Of a DNA stretch of 64,000 nt, positions 1 through 9,400 are shown in pieces. Made by a program: the position numbers and the translations under genes. Positions within the stretch are counted from its first letter, which is position 1. Each line of letters starts with the position of its first letter. A model generated the notes under the pieces. That model was not told the origin of the DNA. It made no database searches and was given only the letters and a program-made list of their open reading frames with translations. The stretch lies in the NCBI GenBank assembly GCA_951828385.1, contig OX639973.1, positions 248,001-312,000 of the forward strand, in the 5' to 3' direction. Source of the stretch: an uncultured Poribacteria bacterium. Lineage in GTDB: Bacteria > Poribacteria > WGA-4E > WGA-3G.

Positions 1-35
1 AACGCGCCAGCAATCAAAAGACCACCGGCGCGTTT
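1..35 (-). terminator. Possible 3' hairpin, cut by window edge
   Basis: Arms AACGCGCC (1-8) and GGCGCGTT (28-35) can pair. The hairpin lies just beyond the stop of the minus-strand gene ending at 81. The window ends before any T-run can be seen, so a terminator is only a possibility. The arms resemble the GGCGCG palindromes at 28601, 59317 and 62648. Confidence 0.3.
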
Positions 36-80
36 GTTGAAAAGGGTTCGGTGTGTTTGTCTCATCGTCGAAAAATCGGA

Positions 81-1259
81 CTACTCCGCCCAACACCGAT
101 AACCATTTCTTTTTCGCCACGGCTTATTGCAGATCGGGGTTAGCGGTGTCGTACACTTTTGCCACGATTGACGGCATTCACTGTAACGACACGTCCGCGT
201 GCGGTGAAGATTATATTGATAGCTATTATTCGGGTCATAGGGGTGTTTGTTGGCACACGTCGGGTCTTCCGGTTCAGGGTCGGGGTCGGGGTCGGGTGGC
301 GGCGGTGGCGGTGCTGGATACGAATGACTATGCGAACAGGCATAGAAATTTAGCCCCGTGCAGGTCCCATTGGCATTGCTCGATGAACAACTCGCTTGTA
401 AAGAATGATCCCCACTCACGGTGGTCTCATGAACATTACACGGATGCATCGACGGTGACGAGGGCGGTGTGCTACCCGAACCTGATGGCGGTGTGCTACC
501 CGAACCTGAACCCGAACCACTGCCAGAACCCGAACCACTACCCGAACCCGGATCTATATTTGTATCGTTGATCGTCACCTCGTAATCGCCATCATAATCG
601 TCCACGTCGGGATCGCGGGTGATACCCGGCTCAAACTTCCAAAACGTCGATCTGCCAATCACAAAGCCAATCCCTGGACCCGTGGTACTCGCTTGCGCAT
701 TCAGGGCTGCCTGACGGCTACCATACGTCATAATCCTACGTGAACGCGTCTGCGCCTTACCCGTCGAAGACATAGATACGGTGGCAGCACTTATCTCATC
801 CGCATAACCCAGACGAGACTCATTGATGATATTCGTATTATATCGTTTCTTGTGGGTGAAGGGCTGTCTCTTCGCTTTTTTCAGCGGCTCCGAAGTCCAA
901 TGACCAATCGTATAGTCGCTTGTGCTTCCGTTAAGGGTAAAAGCGACTTCACCGTAACCTGCCGCATTGATCCCGATTCTCACCTCGTAGTAGTCCAAGG
1001 GTTTCGTAGGGGTCCAAACTTCACTGACAACCTGACGGTGACCGGGCGTAACATTGCGTTCCCCATGGAAAACCGAACCATCCATAGGTGTTGAGAGGAT
1101 CCTCGGGGCAGAAGCTTCTAACCCGCCCTGCATCTTGGAATGATCCAGTTGCCAAAGCTCTGGAGGAACCACGATAACCGTGAAAGCATGCGTCTTGATG
1201 TAAAGACCAAAACACACAATAAAAGCAAGTGATAAGCAGAAAAACAATCTCTTTTTCAT
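81..1259 (-). CDS. Exported Cys-rich protein with Gly-Ser linker, unknown function
   Basis: 392 aa. I do not recognise the family. The start is the ATG of MKKRLFF, with AAGGAG just upstream; a longer frame to 1361 has no better site. Residues 1 to about 26 form a signal peptide. A globular part follows to about residue 230. Then comes a pure Gly-Ser repeat (about 235-265), encoded by an imperfect DNA repeat, and a Pro/Asp-rich stretch. The tail holds two Cys/His clusters, including CRYSECRQSWQKC, that could bind zinc or form disulfides. It sits 13 bp downstream of the gene starting at 2112, as last gene of a three-gene operon of exported proteins. The layout (domain, flexible linker, Cys module) suggests a surface or extracellular protein, but this is inference. 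Confidence 0.7.
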   Translation of the reverse strand: MKKRLFFCLSLAFIVCFGLYIKTHAFTVIVVPPELWQLDHSKMQGGLEASAPRILSTPMDGSVFHGERNVTPGHRQVVSEVWTPTKPLDYYEVRIGINAAGYGEVAFTLNGSTSDYTIGHWTSEPLKKAKRQPFTHKKRYNTNIINESRLGYADEISAATVSMSSTGKAQTRSRRIMTYGSRQAALNAQASTTGPGIGFVIGRSTFWKFEPGITRDPDVDDYDGDYEVTINDTNIDPGSGSGSGSGSGSGSGSGSTPPSGSGSTPPSSPSMHPCNVHETTVSGDHSLQASCSSSNANGTCTGLNFYACSHSHSYPAPPPPPPDPDPDPEPEDPTCANKHPYDPNNSYQYNLHRTRTCRYSECRQSWQKCTTPLTPICNKPWRKRNGYRCWAE

Positions 1260-1272
1260 CTGTGAATCTCCT

Positions 1273-2112
1273 TTAGTATTTCTGATAGAATTTCGTAGGT
1301 TCCTCATGCAATTCGTAGAGGTGTTCCATTCCAAAACGTTGATAGAACTCGCGTATCGCAATGCCCGTCAGTCTTGCGTCTTCCGCTTCCGATGGGAAGC
1401 CAGAATTGTTTGCCCCATAGTAGCCAAAGCCATTAGGAGATGGGATTTCTCGTTGGGCATTGGCGACAAGAGACTTTATCTCATTGTCAAGCCGTTGCAC
1501 CTCGGGGGAGGGGTTCTCCCAAGAGCCTCCATTTTTTTCGTCCGCTAATGTTGCGGCTTTCAAGTCAACACGTAAACGCTTATACCGCTCTAACTCTTCG
1601 GGTGTCGGGGCAAACTTCGTTATGAAATCGTACTCTCTGATAGAAACAGTGCCTTGATAATGCCGATGGACATTGCCGTGATTGTCTCGATAGTGTTGCC
1701 AGGAGTCATCCGGCGGCGGCGGTTCACCCCACTCTGCGATGTAATCTGCACGACGCTGGGCTTGCTGTGCCCGGTTTTCTGCGAGTAGTCTCTCTATTTC
1801 GGCTTCAGACAACTCCGGCACGGCGGCATCGTCCCCGGATGTCGTGGCACTCTCGGCGGGGGTTCCAGCGGATTTCCGAGCGTCTCCGCCAACCTGGACA
1901 TCTCCACCTGCCGAATCCACCCCATCAGCAACGGCAGTTGTCGGTTTCTGTCTCTCGTTCCATTGCGCGACGTGGGCTTGCGTCTCGGCAAGTTCTTTCT
2001 CGCCTTGCTGCGTGACGTGCCGCATATAAAGCAGACTGCCACCAACGCAGAAAAGAAAAAAAATCGCTAACGCCCCTATCAAAAGGCGGTTGCTAAAAAA
2101 GTCTTTTAACAT
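1273..2112 (-). CDS. Membrane-anchored protein with coiled-coil segments, unknown function
   Basis: 279 aa. The start is the ATG of MLKDFF, preceded by AAGGAG at good spacing; an upstream in-frame start at 2145 lacks this. One transmembrane segment (about residues 8-30) is followed by charged, alpha-helical sequence typical of a membrane-anchored periplasmic protein. A low-complexity Ala/Gly/Asp part lies around residues 50-100. The C-terminal half includes a Pro-rich GEPPPPDDSW element and a conserved-looking C-terminus rich in Tyr and Phe. No enzymatic motif was seen. It is flanked closely by two other small exported proteins on the same strand (13 bp to the next gene), so it is probably co-transcribed with them. 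Confidence 0.65.
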   Translation of the reverse strand: MLKDFFSNRLLIGALAIFFLFCVGGSLLYMRHVTQQGEKELAETQAHVAQWNERQKPTTAVADGVDSAGGDVQVGGDARKSAGTPAESATTSGDDAAVPELSEAEIERLLAENRAQQAQRRADYIAEWGEPPPPDDSWQHYRDNHGNVHRHYQGTVSIREYDFITKFAPTPEELERYKRLRVDLKAATLADEKNGGSWENPSPEVQRLDNEIKSLVANAQREIPSPNGFGYYGANNSGFPSEAEDARLTGIAIREFYQRFGMEHLYELHEEPTKFYQKY

Positions 2113-2171
2113 GTTAAATGCTCCTTGATTTTCACACCCACACACGTCTGTGTCGGTGTTCGGTTTGGGTT

Positions 2172-2540
2172 CTATCGACTCAATGCCCGCAGGATGTCCG
2201 CTGTGGACACCATCGCGACGGTATTAAGTTTATCGATCTTGACATCTACAAAACACAATTGTTGCGGACTTCTCATCGCATCGCTGGTAAGATGCTCCCG
2301 CCACGCACGCGCGCACGACCCGCGTAACAACGGACGCGAAACATCACAATCAAGCGGTTCACAATCCGGCGGTTGCACATGAGGCAGACACTCGATCGTC
2401 TCACACCCCAACAGTGTCTCAGGGAAACACACTGGCGGGACTTGACAATCAAATGGCTCCGTAGCGGCGTGGTATTCCAGCACCACCGACAAAACAGCAA
2501 GTCCACAGAAGAAAAAAATCAAAAGGATTTTGCTTTCCAA
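2172..2540 (-). CDS. Small exported Cys-rich protein
   Basis: 122 aa. The start is TTG, supported by AAGGAG seven bases upstream; no ATG fits as well. A hydrophobic N-terminus (residues 4-20) looks like a signal peptide. Residues 30-70 hold eight cysteines, several as CxxC-like or PxC pairs (for example PPVC, ECLP, PPDC, PLDC), suggesting disulfides or metal binding outside the cytoplasm. Function is unknown. It is the first gene of the operon running to 81. Confidence 0.6.
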   Translation of the reverse strand: MESKILLIFFFCGLAVLSVVLEYHAATEPFDCQVPPVCFPETLLGCETIECLPHVQPPDCEPLDCDVSRPLLRGSCARAWREHLTSDAMRSPQQLCFVDVKIDKLNTVAMVSTADILRALSR

Positions 2541-2649
2541 AGCGGTTCTCCTTTAGAGGTTGAATGCAACTGATGGGAGTATTGCCGAGACGCAACAAAG
2601 AAAAAGGAAGACTCAGGCAATCCGTCCCAAGAGGATGTTGGTCTCTAGT

Positions 2650-2658
2650 GTTATAGCA
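2650..2658 (-). promoter_or_regulatory. Extended -10 promoter candidate
   Basis: On the minus strand the sequence reads TGCTATAAC (2658 to 2650), an extended -10 element about 110 bp upstream of the TTG start at 2540. No good -35 is visible, which is usual for extended -10 promoters. It is a candidate promoter of the three-gene operon. Confidence 0.35.
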
Positions 2659-2761
2659 TACAAACTGCGTCAGCTGCTATGATAGAAACCAGCAGTGTCA
2701 GAGTCTGGTTATGGCAGTGCCGCGTCGATGGGTGCTGAAAATACAGCACTGTCAACTTTTT

Positions 2762-3553
2762 TTAATCTCGGTGCTTACGCATCTTCGCAAGCGCGGTTTT
2801 CTCAACTTGAGAAACCCACTCGTGCGACTTCCCAAATTGCTTTCCAACAGCGCGCAGGCTCCTCTCAACACCATCCACAAAGCCATACCGGAGGCGTATC
2901 ACTTCACGCTCTACCTCTGAAAGGTGAGACAGCAGCTGTGTGACAGATACCTTTGTCTCAACCTCGGTAAATCCTGGGTCAAGGCTCCCCAATGTATCCT
3001 GAAGGGGCAAGACTTCATCCGAATCTGATAACGGTTCGTCAAGGCTTTCGCAAGTTTGTTCCGAACATTCGCGAAAATAGCCAATAGCCTCGGTAGGACA
3101 CTTCATTGCGGCCGCGATTTCATCATTCGTCGCTCCTTCTCCGAGGTGTCGGCAGACGCGGCGAAACTGGTTCACGGAGCGTCGCAGGGGACTTGGCAGG
3201 TGCACAAGCGTACGCTGCTTATTCAGATAATAGCGGATCTCGCCCAAGATAAAATGCCGGGCGTATGTGGCAAGTCTGCCACGGGCGGGTTGATACTGAT
3301 CAATGGCTTTGATGAGGCCTACGACTCCCTGATCGAAGAGGTCTTTCACATCAATGCCGTAGCCATTAAAACCGAACGCAATTGATTTGACAAGTGGCAG
3401 TTGTGACAGGATGAGTCGGTTGCGTGCTTCAAGGGATGGGTCAAGCACAAGGGAACGCTCTTCTTCCGCGGACAGTGGGACTGAGGTGGAAATAAAGCGA
3501 CTAAGGACTGAGTAGAGCCGGTCAGGTCGAGAGAAGTCACGTTTCGTTCTCAT
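2762..3553 (-). CDS. RNA polymerase sigma factor, sigma-70 family (group 3-like)
   Basis: 263 aa. Region 2 (about residues 47-114) contains DLFDQGVVGLIKAIDQY followed by an aromatic/basic helix, the core-binding and -10-recognition segment. A region 3-like helical part follows (about 120-160). Region 4 (about 208-260) contains LSEVEREVIRLRYGF and a helix-turn-helix ending SHEWVSQVEKTALAKMRK. It lacks region 1.1, so it is an alternative sigma factor of the general-stress/sporulation/flagellar size class rather than the housekeeping factor or an ECF. No anti-sigma factor is adjacent. Its stop is about 220 bp upstream of the exported-protein operon starting at 2540, so that operon is a possible target (inference). 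Confidence 0.9.
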   Translation of the reverse strand: MRTKRDFSRPDRLYSVLSRFISTSVPLSAEEERSLVLDPSLEARNRLILSQLPLVKSIAFGFNGYGIDVKDLFDQGVVGLIKAIDQYQPARGRLATYARHFILGEIRYYLNKQRTLVHLPSPLRRSVNQFRRVCRHLGEGATNDEIAAAMKCPTEAIGYFRECSEQTCESLDEPLSDSDEVLPLQDTLGSLDPGFTEVETKVSVTQLLSHLSEVEREVIRLRYGFVDGVERSLRAVGKQFGKSHEWVSQVEKTALAKMRKHRD

Positions 3554-3798
3554 AACTCGCTCCTTTCCTTATCGTGTGAAGGTTCACAAACTCTATGTGC
3601 GACAAGGGAAAGGAGAAGTCTCTTGAGAAATTTATCCCTCACCTATCATCGCAGAATACATTATTTGCTTTTTGCATGATATCGGGCGATTTTCTCATAA
3701 TTTCAGGATATACAAGCGTAAAATATCCGGTGTCAGAAATTCAGTTAGTTCCGAATGAAACAAATTTGTAAAATCAAGAAAATAAATTTATAGTATAT

Positions 3799-3827
3799 AT
3801 TATGTGCTGAAATCCGTAAAGTGTCAA
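3799..3827 (-). promoter_or_regulatory. Candidate promoter for the sigma factor gene
   Basis: Read on the minus strand: TTGACA (3827-3822), 17-nt spacer, CATAAT (3804-3799). This is a near-consensus housekeeping promoter pointing at the sigma factor gene. Transcription from here would give a leader of about 240 nt. Confidence 0.5.
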
Positions 3828-3872
3828 CTTTTTCTTTTTTTCTGGTAAAATATCCCTAAATTGACACCTATG

Positions 3873-3898
3873 TGCGGTTAGGAAACCGCACCTACCGG
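3873..3898. repeat. REP-like palindrome with CCTACCGG tail, copy 1
   Basis: TGCGGTT (3873-3879) pairs with AACCGCA (3884-3890) around a 4-nt loop and is followed by CCTACCGG. The core GGTT-AGGA-AACC resembles the palindrome at 58382-58408. Confidence 0.45.
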
Positions 3899-3945
3899 AC
3901 CTGGAGAAAATATAGAATTACCGAAATATTTTCTTAAACTTCATA

Positions 3946-3962
3946 AAACCGCGCCTACCGGG
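3946..3962. repeat. Half copy of the CCTACCGG repeat
   Basis: The sequence AAACCGCGCCTACCGGG repeats the right half of the element at 3873-3898 with one change, about 60 bp away. The left arm is missing. Confidence 0.4.
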
Positions 3963-4076
3963 TCGCCCCCTAAAAACGTCATATAGAAGATAGAAAATTG
4001 TTTTTTTCAAAATTTTATTGCAGAAGTTTTCTCCATCTTGCCAATGTATTATCGGAGCCTTCATTAGTAGTTTTTT

Positions 4077-6488
4077 CTATTGATCATCCTCAAACACATC
4101 ATGCTTTCGTTGGCGTTTCGCGAGTTCATCGAGTTGCTGCCGCGCATGGACGACGATAACATTCTCAGGATAATCAGTGATGACTGTAGTATAGGTAGCA
4201 ACAGCGTTGGCAAAATCAGATTTCTGTCGATAAATTTCGGCGATGTTTACCAGTGCTTCCGCGGCGATAGCACTCTCCTGCGTAACGATCTGCTGATACG
4301 CATTGATTGCCTCGTCAGCCTTGCCCGCTTCGCGGTAGATGTTACCTATCAGCAGCCATATATCGTCAACGATAGTGGCTTGCGGATAGACTTCAAGGGT
4401 TCGCTGGCACTGCTGTAGCGCATCTTCTGTATGCCCGCTGAGATAAAGTTGCACGGCGGTCGCATAATCCGTGAGTGGCACCTTGAAATAATCCGAGTGA
4501 TCCTGGATGAGGATGATGCGTTCGAGGGCATCATTCGTGAGTCGATCGGATTTCGAGGTCTGGATAACAAGGTTGTATTCCTTGACAGCTTGCTCAAAGT
4601 CTGAAGCGAAAAAATAGGAATCACCGATCAGTTTTCGAGCCGTCGCGCGGAGGCGGTTCGTACGGTTGGCTATCGGCTCAAGCACCTCTCTTGCGAGTGT
4701 GTAGCGTTTGAGTAGGATATGGCATTCGCCTAAACCCAATTGTGTTTCCACTAATTGCGTAGTAGGCAATCGTTGCGTGAGTAGCGGTTCAAAAACCATC
4801 TGGGCAGCTTTCGGGGCTCGCAGACCGCGCAGTTGTAACTGACCGAGCAGCAACTTATCTTTGACAGATGCCTCGCCACTTTCGATTTGTTTTTTCAAAA
4901 GTGTTACTGCTTCATCCGACCGCTCCATCTTTTGATAAAGTGCCGCGAGCTTGAAACGTGTGTTTCTGATGCGGTTTCTATCAGCCGAATTTGTTATCAA
5001 CGCCTTGTAGAAATTAGCGGAAGTCTGTAGATTTTCGTTACGTTCAAGGATCCGCGCGTATCTCTCAAGCGTTGTGTCAGTATGTGTCGGATAACTTCGA
5101 TAGAGATATGTGAAGGAATCAAGTGCCTGCGTTGCTTTTCCCGCATAGAAAAGGAGCTCACCGAGCGTCATAACGATATACGGATGATGCCCGGATTGAG
5201 GTCGCTGTTTTTGAAGCAGAGCGATGAGTTGTTCCTGAAGGGGTTTGTGTTGTGCACCTTCATAAATCTCAAGCATTGCGTTCCAGATCAATTCTCGTTG
5301 ACTCCTTTCGAGACCGACACGCTGCAAGGCATCAATGTAAACGTCTGCCGCTTCTCGAATTTTGCCCTGAATTTTGTACGCCGCTGCCAATTGTGTATAG
5401 AGATAACTATCTTGTGGGCTCAAACGAATAGCCTGTTGATATGCCGCAATCGCCTCTGGATACATCTTATGAGAAAGATAAATTGTGCCGAGTTGTTGAT
5501 GCCGATCCGGTCGATTTACACCACCTGTGACTAATTTTTTCCATTCAGCCACTGCTTGGGCGGTTTTTCCCATTTCAGCATAGAGAGCCCCTAACTTCTG
5601 ACGCAAGTTTGTATTGTTCGGATTCTGTTTAATGGCTTTGCGGTAAAGTTCAAGTGCCTTTGGGTAGTCGTTCTGTTTCTGATAGAGTTCCGCTAATTGC
5701 ACCAGCAAAGTATTATCATCAGGATACTGTTGCATCCGTTCTTGAATCAGTTTCTCAGCCTCTGCGTAGCGACGGTTTGTAATGTAAAGTTGAATAAGTC
5801 TATTGACCGCGGTGGTACGATAGGGTGAAGTCGGGAAGTTGTCGAGGAAATACTTGTAGCTTTTCATCGCCTCCTCAGATTTTCCCTCTGCTTGTTCGTA
5901 TTGCCCGACGAGATAAGCAGCCGTAGCCGCAGCGGTAGTGTCTGGGTATTGCTTGAGAATTTGTTTACACTGTAGAATCGCTTCCCGATACTGATAGCGT
6001 TCCCAATGAAGATTCGCTAACCGATGCAACGCCCGCGTGGCATAAGAACCGTTAGGGTTTTCGTCAACAACTTCTCTAAAAATGCGCAGCGCCGCGGCAT
6101 CTTCACCCGTCTTGGCGTAACTCTGTCCTAACATCAAGCGGATTGAGTCCTTTTGGATTTGCTGAAGCGGTGTGTGTGAACCATCAGCGTTAGGAATACC
6201 TTTTTCGATCAACGCCTCGTACGCCTTAATCGCCTCCATGTACCGACGCTCGTGATAATGGTCATGTGCCGATTCGACTGGATCTGACACCGGAAGTTCC
6301 CTTGGCGTGCGTGGAACATCCTGAGCTTGGGCTAAAATATATGAGCTATCTCCAGCTGAAATAAAAAATAGTAAAAACAGAATAGAAAGAAAGATAATTC
6401 GTTGTTGCATTGTAGTGTCCATTTTACTAGGTGCCGTATCTCGATCTGTAGGATCCCGTAGTTTGCGTACCTTTATCGGGATAGACAC
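4077..6488 (-). CDS. Exported TPR-repeat protein
   Basis: 803 aa, built almost wholly of tetratricopeptide repeats (about 14-16 units from residue 70 to the C-terminus), with typical elements such as A-x-x-x-Y-x-x-AI and YPDD/NPNN turns. A hydrophobic segment (QQRIIFLSILFLLFFISAG) is a signal peptide. The GTG at 6488 has GAGGAA upstream and overlaps the stop of the preceding gene by 16 bp, suggesting translational coupling. The ATGs at 6422 and 6410 would place the signal peptide closer to the N-terminus, so the start is uncertain. The protein is probably a periplasmic scaffold. It is the last gene of a minus-strand run from 13803. Confidence 0.8.
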   Translation of the reverse strand: MSIPIKVRKLRDPTDRDTAPSKMDTTMQQRIIFLSILFLLFFISAGDSSYILAQAQDVPRTPRELPVSDPVESAHDHYHERRYMEAIKAYEALIEKGIPNADGSHTPLQQIQKDSIRLMLGQSYAKTGEDAAALRIFREVVDENPNGSYATRALHRLANLHWERYQYREAILQCKQILKQYPDTTAAATAAYLVGQYEQAEGKSEEAMKSYKYFLDNFPTSPYRTTAVNRLIQLYITNRRYAEAEKLIQERMQQYPDDNTLLVQLAELYQKQNDYPKALELYRKAIKQNPNNTNLRQKLGALYAEMGKTAQAVAEWKKLVTGGVNRPDRHQQLGTIYLSHKMYPEAIAAYQQAIRLSPQDSYLYTQLAAAYKIQGKIREAADVYIDALQRVGLERSQRELIWNAMLEIYEGAQHKPLQEQLIALLQKQRPQSGHHPYIVMTLGELLFYAGKATQALDSFTYLYRSYPTHTDTTLERYARILERNENLQTSANFYKALITNSADRNRIRNTRFKLAALYQKMERSDEAVTLLKKQIESGEASVKDKLLLGQLQLRGLRAPKAAQMVFEPLLTQRLPTTQLVETQLGLGECHILLKRYTLAREVLEPIANRTNRLRATARKLIGDSYFFASDFEQAVKEYNLVIQTSKSDRLTNDALERIILIQDHSDYFKVPLTDYATAVQLYLSGHTEDALQQCQRTLEVYPQATIVDDIWLLIGNIYREAGKADEAINAYQQIVTQESAIAAEALVNIAEIYRQKSDFANAVATYTTVITDYPENVIVVHARQQLDELAKRQRKHDVFEDDQ

Positions 6489-9400
6489 GTGTTAACTATT
6501 TCCTCAAGCGTTCGCGTTTCCATTTCTAATTTGAGTTTTTCAACTTTTTCATTGCCGAGTTCTACCTCTAATGCAGCGATACCGTTGTTCACTGCATCTA
6601 CATAGAACAGCGTTGTTGTATCGATTTCCGAGTAGATTGACGCGACCCTAAGAAAAAGGCACAAACTCTGCTCAAGGTTGCCTTCTACCTGGGTTAATTT
6701 TCCAAATTGATAGAGCGAATCTGCGATTTCACGCAGGCTTCCACCCGCTTTACGGTGGTCCAAACTTTCGGTGTAATATTGCCTTGCCTCTTTGTACGCA
6801 CCCTGACGAAGTGCTATCTTCCCAAGACTATCCAACAGGTACGGAAGATCTGCACCAGAGGTAGACAGTTCACGAGCGAGGTATAAACTTTCTGTATAGT
6901 AATGTTTCGCTTCCACATCTCTATGTTGCCGATATGCAATTAATCCTAAATGCCTCAATGAGTAAGAACATCCCTGCTTATCACCGAGTTCCCGCTGAAT
7001 ATCCAAGCTTTCCGAGTGACAACAGTGTGCCTCCGCATACTCGGCTTGATGGTACGCTATGAGCCCGAGATGGTTGAGTGAGGTGGCGATGCCGCGTTTA
7101 TCGGCAAGTTCTCGGCGGATTTCCAGACTTTCGTTATGATAACGTTTCGCTTCGTCTCGGAGTCCTTGCTGGTTCACGGTTTTTCCAAGGTTATTGAGAG
7201 CGTAGGCAATACCGCGCTGGTCTTGAAGTTCACGAGCAAGGCGTAGGCTCTCGGTATAACGCAATTTCGCCTCCTCAAAATGGCGATGCTGATATGCTGT
7301 GAGGCCCAAGTTGCTTAGCGCAAAAGCAATATGCCATTTATCGCCTAATACTTTAGCAAGCTCTAAGGCTTCAGTAAAGTGTGTGCTCGCCTCTTTGAGT
7401 TTTTCTTGGTACCTTGAGATAATACCGAGACGGTTTAACGCCTTGACAATGCCGAGTTGCTGTTCCATTGTTCTGAAAATCTGTAAAGCATCTTCGCATA
7501 ATTGTCGAGCCGTCTCACATTCCTGTCGGGCATTATAGAATTTTGCGAGGGCTACCCAAAGGTCTGCTATTGTTAACTCGAACGACCTTTCATCTGTTGC
7601 CAATACGTTTTCTGATCTCTGGTGTTCGCCAAGTCCGTGGTATAATTGGGTCTCTGCCTGTTTCAGCCATCCCAACCCTTCACTCCATAACCCACGGACA
7701 TAGAAAAATTGAGACAGAGCGACCGCTAACTGCCCGAACAGGAGCCATTCAGCATTCTCCCGTGCAAACTCAAAAACAGCACGAAAGTTATCCAGTTCAA
7801 TCGCTATTTCTGAGAGAGCATCGATCTGTTCTGGTCCCTCTAATTTTCTGTCCTGTTCTTGTGCTAACGTGAGATAGTAGTGCGCATGTGCCTGTCTAAA
7901 TTTAGGGGGATGTTGCTTTTCTCGAAGATACAATTGTAGCGGAACGGAAAGGCAGTAGCGGGTTTGAATCAGATATTCTTCAGTCATGAGTAACGATTTA
8001 TCGTGTAAATTAAAGATGAGATCGACTGTCTCTGTACAGGGCAAATCCTGTTCTGCCCGACTGGAAGTCGAACTACAGATGGTTTCAGCGGCTTCTAAGA
8101 AAAATCCCCCTGAAAAAAGCGCGAGTTGACAAAGTAAGTGCTGTTCCTCCGGTTCTAAAAGTTCGTAGGACCAGGCAATCACAGCATTAAGGGTCTGATG
8201 TCTAACCGGCACATCCCGATCACTTGTTGAAAGAAGTGTAGATGACTTCGCTGATGGTGGGTTGTCAAGTAAAACCTTTAAACGACCGAGAATGTGTTGT
8301 GGGGTCATAGCACGGACGCGCGCTGCAGCAAGTTCAATCGCGAGGGAGAGCCCATCCACTATACGGCAAATTGCGCCAATAGCTGCGGCATTGCTGGCCG
8401 TTAATTGGAAGTCCGGCGCGACTGCTTTTGCTCGTGCTAAAAAGAGTTGGACACTTTCAAAGTGTCGGAGGACTTCGCAGTCTACGTCTTCAGTTGGCGT
8501 AGATAACGGAGGCACTATGAATCGCTGCTCACCCGCAACCTTCAAGGGTTCCCGTGATGTAATTAAACAGTGTAAGGTCGGACATCTGAGCAACAAGGTC
8601 TTGACATCCTGAGAGGCTTCCGTCAAGTGTTCAAAATTGTCCAATATCAGTAGAAGTTTTTTTTCTATAAGATACGTGACCACTTGTTCCATGATATTTT
8701 CTGTCGATTTCAATGGCAGAGCGAGAACCGTCGCGATCTCCGTGATGACATGGGCGGGTTGTCTCAAATCGGCTAACGCAATGAACCATACACCCTCAGG
8801 ATACCTGTCAAGCAGTTCTGTTGCAACTTGTAGCGCGAGCCGTGTTTTGCCGATACCTCCAGGTCCAGTGAGTGTCACCAGTCGTGCCTGCCTATTGATG
8901 AAACATTCTGCTATACGGCGGCCCTCGATTTCTCTACCGATAAAACTGTTCATAGGGGCCGGTAGGTTATTCGGCAAATTATTAACGGTTTTGAGAGGTG
9001 GGAACTCGGTTTGTAGTTCAGGGATGAGAGCGCAGTCCGTAGATTTCCCATCCTGCGATGTGTCGCCTCGTGCCGATTTGCTGAAGCTTTCGCGCCAGCG
9101 TTCCTCACCGGTAATCTTTAAAACAGAAGCCCGGGGCGCGAGAAATTGAAAAATCGCTTCTGGGTGTTGAATATTTTTCAAGCGGTGTTCACCGAGTGCA
9201 ATAAAACTGCCGGGTGGAAATTGTGTTTTAACAAGTTCATGTGTCACAGTTGAGAGCAGGATTTGTCCACCGTGCCCGGCATCGGTAATTCGTTTAGCAA
9301 GATTCGCAGGCATCCCGTGATATTCGTCATCCAGCAGGATCATATCACCGGTGTGAATACCGATGCGGACGCGCAATACCCCGATGTCTTCGTGCCATTG

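Larger units (their letters stand above)
3554..4076. other. AT-rich intergenic region with repeated motif
   Basis: 523 bp without a credible gene between the TPR gene (ends 4077) and the sigma factor gene. It holds the promoter at 3799-3827, an inverted pair TGTCAA (3822-3827) and TTGACA (3861-3866), and two copies of a motif resembling AAACCGCRCCTACCGG. The rest is AT-rich, with no further signal seen. Confidence 0.6.

Noticed and set aside
465-560. Short direct repeats that look like a CRISPR or VNTR
   Set aside because: They encode a Gly-Ser linker in frame in the minus-strand gene; unit length is short and there are no spacers.
2729-2746. GTGCTG/CAGCAC hairpin as terminator of the sigma gene
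   Set aside because: The T-run lies on the plus-strand side only and eight bases away; on the minus strand no T-run follows.
5082-5534. 150-codon plus-strand frame
   Set aside because: Antisense to the TPR gene; Cys/Phe-rich pattern typical of a shadow frame.
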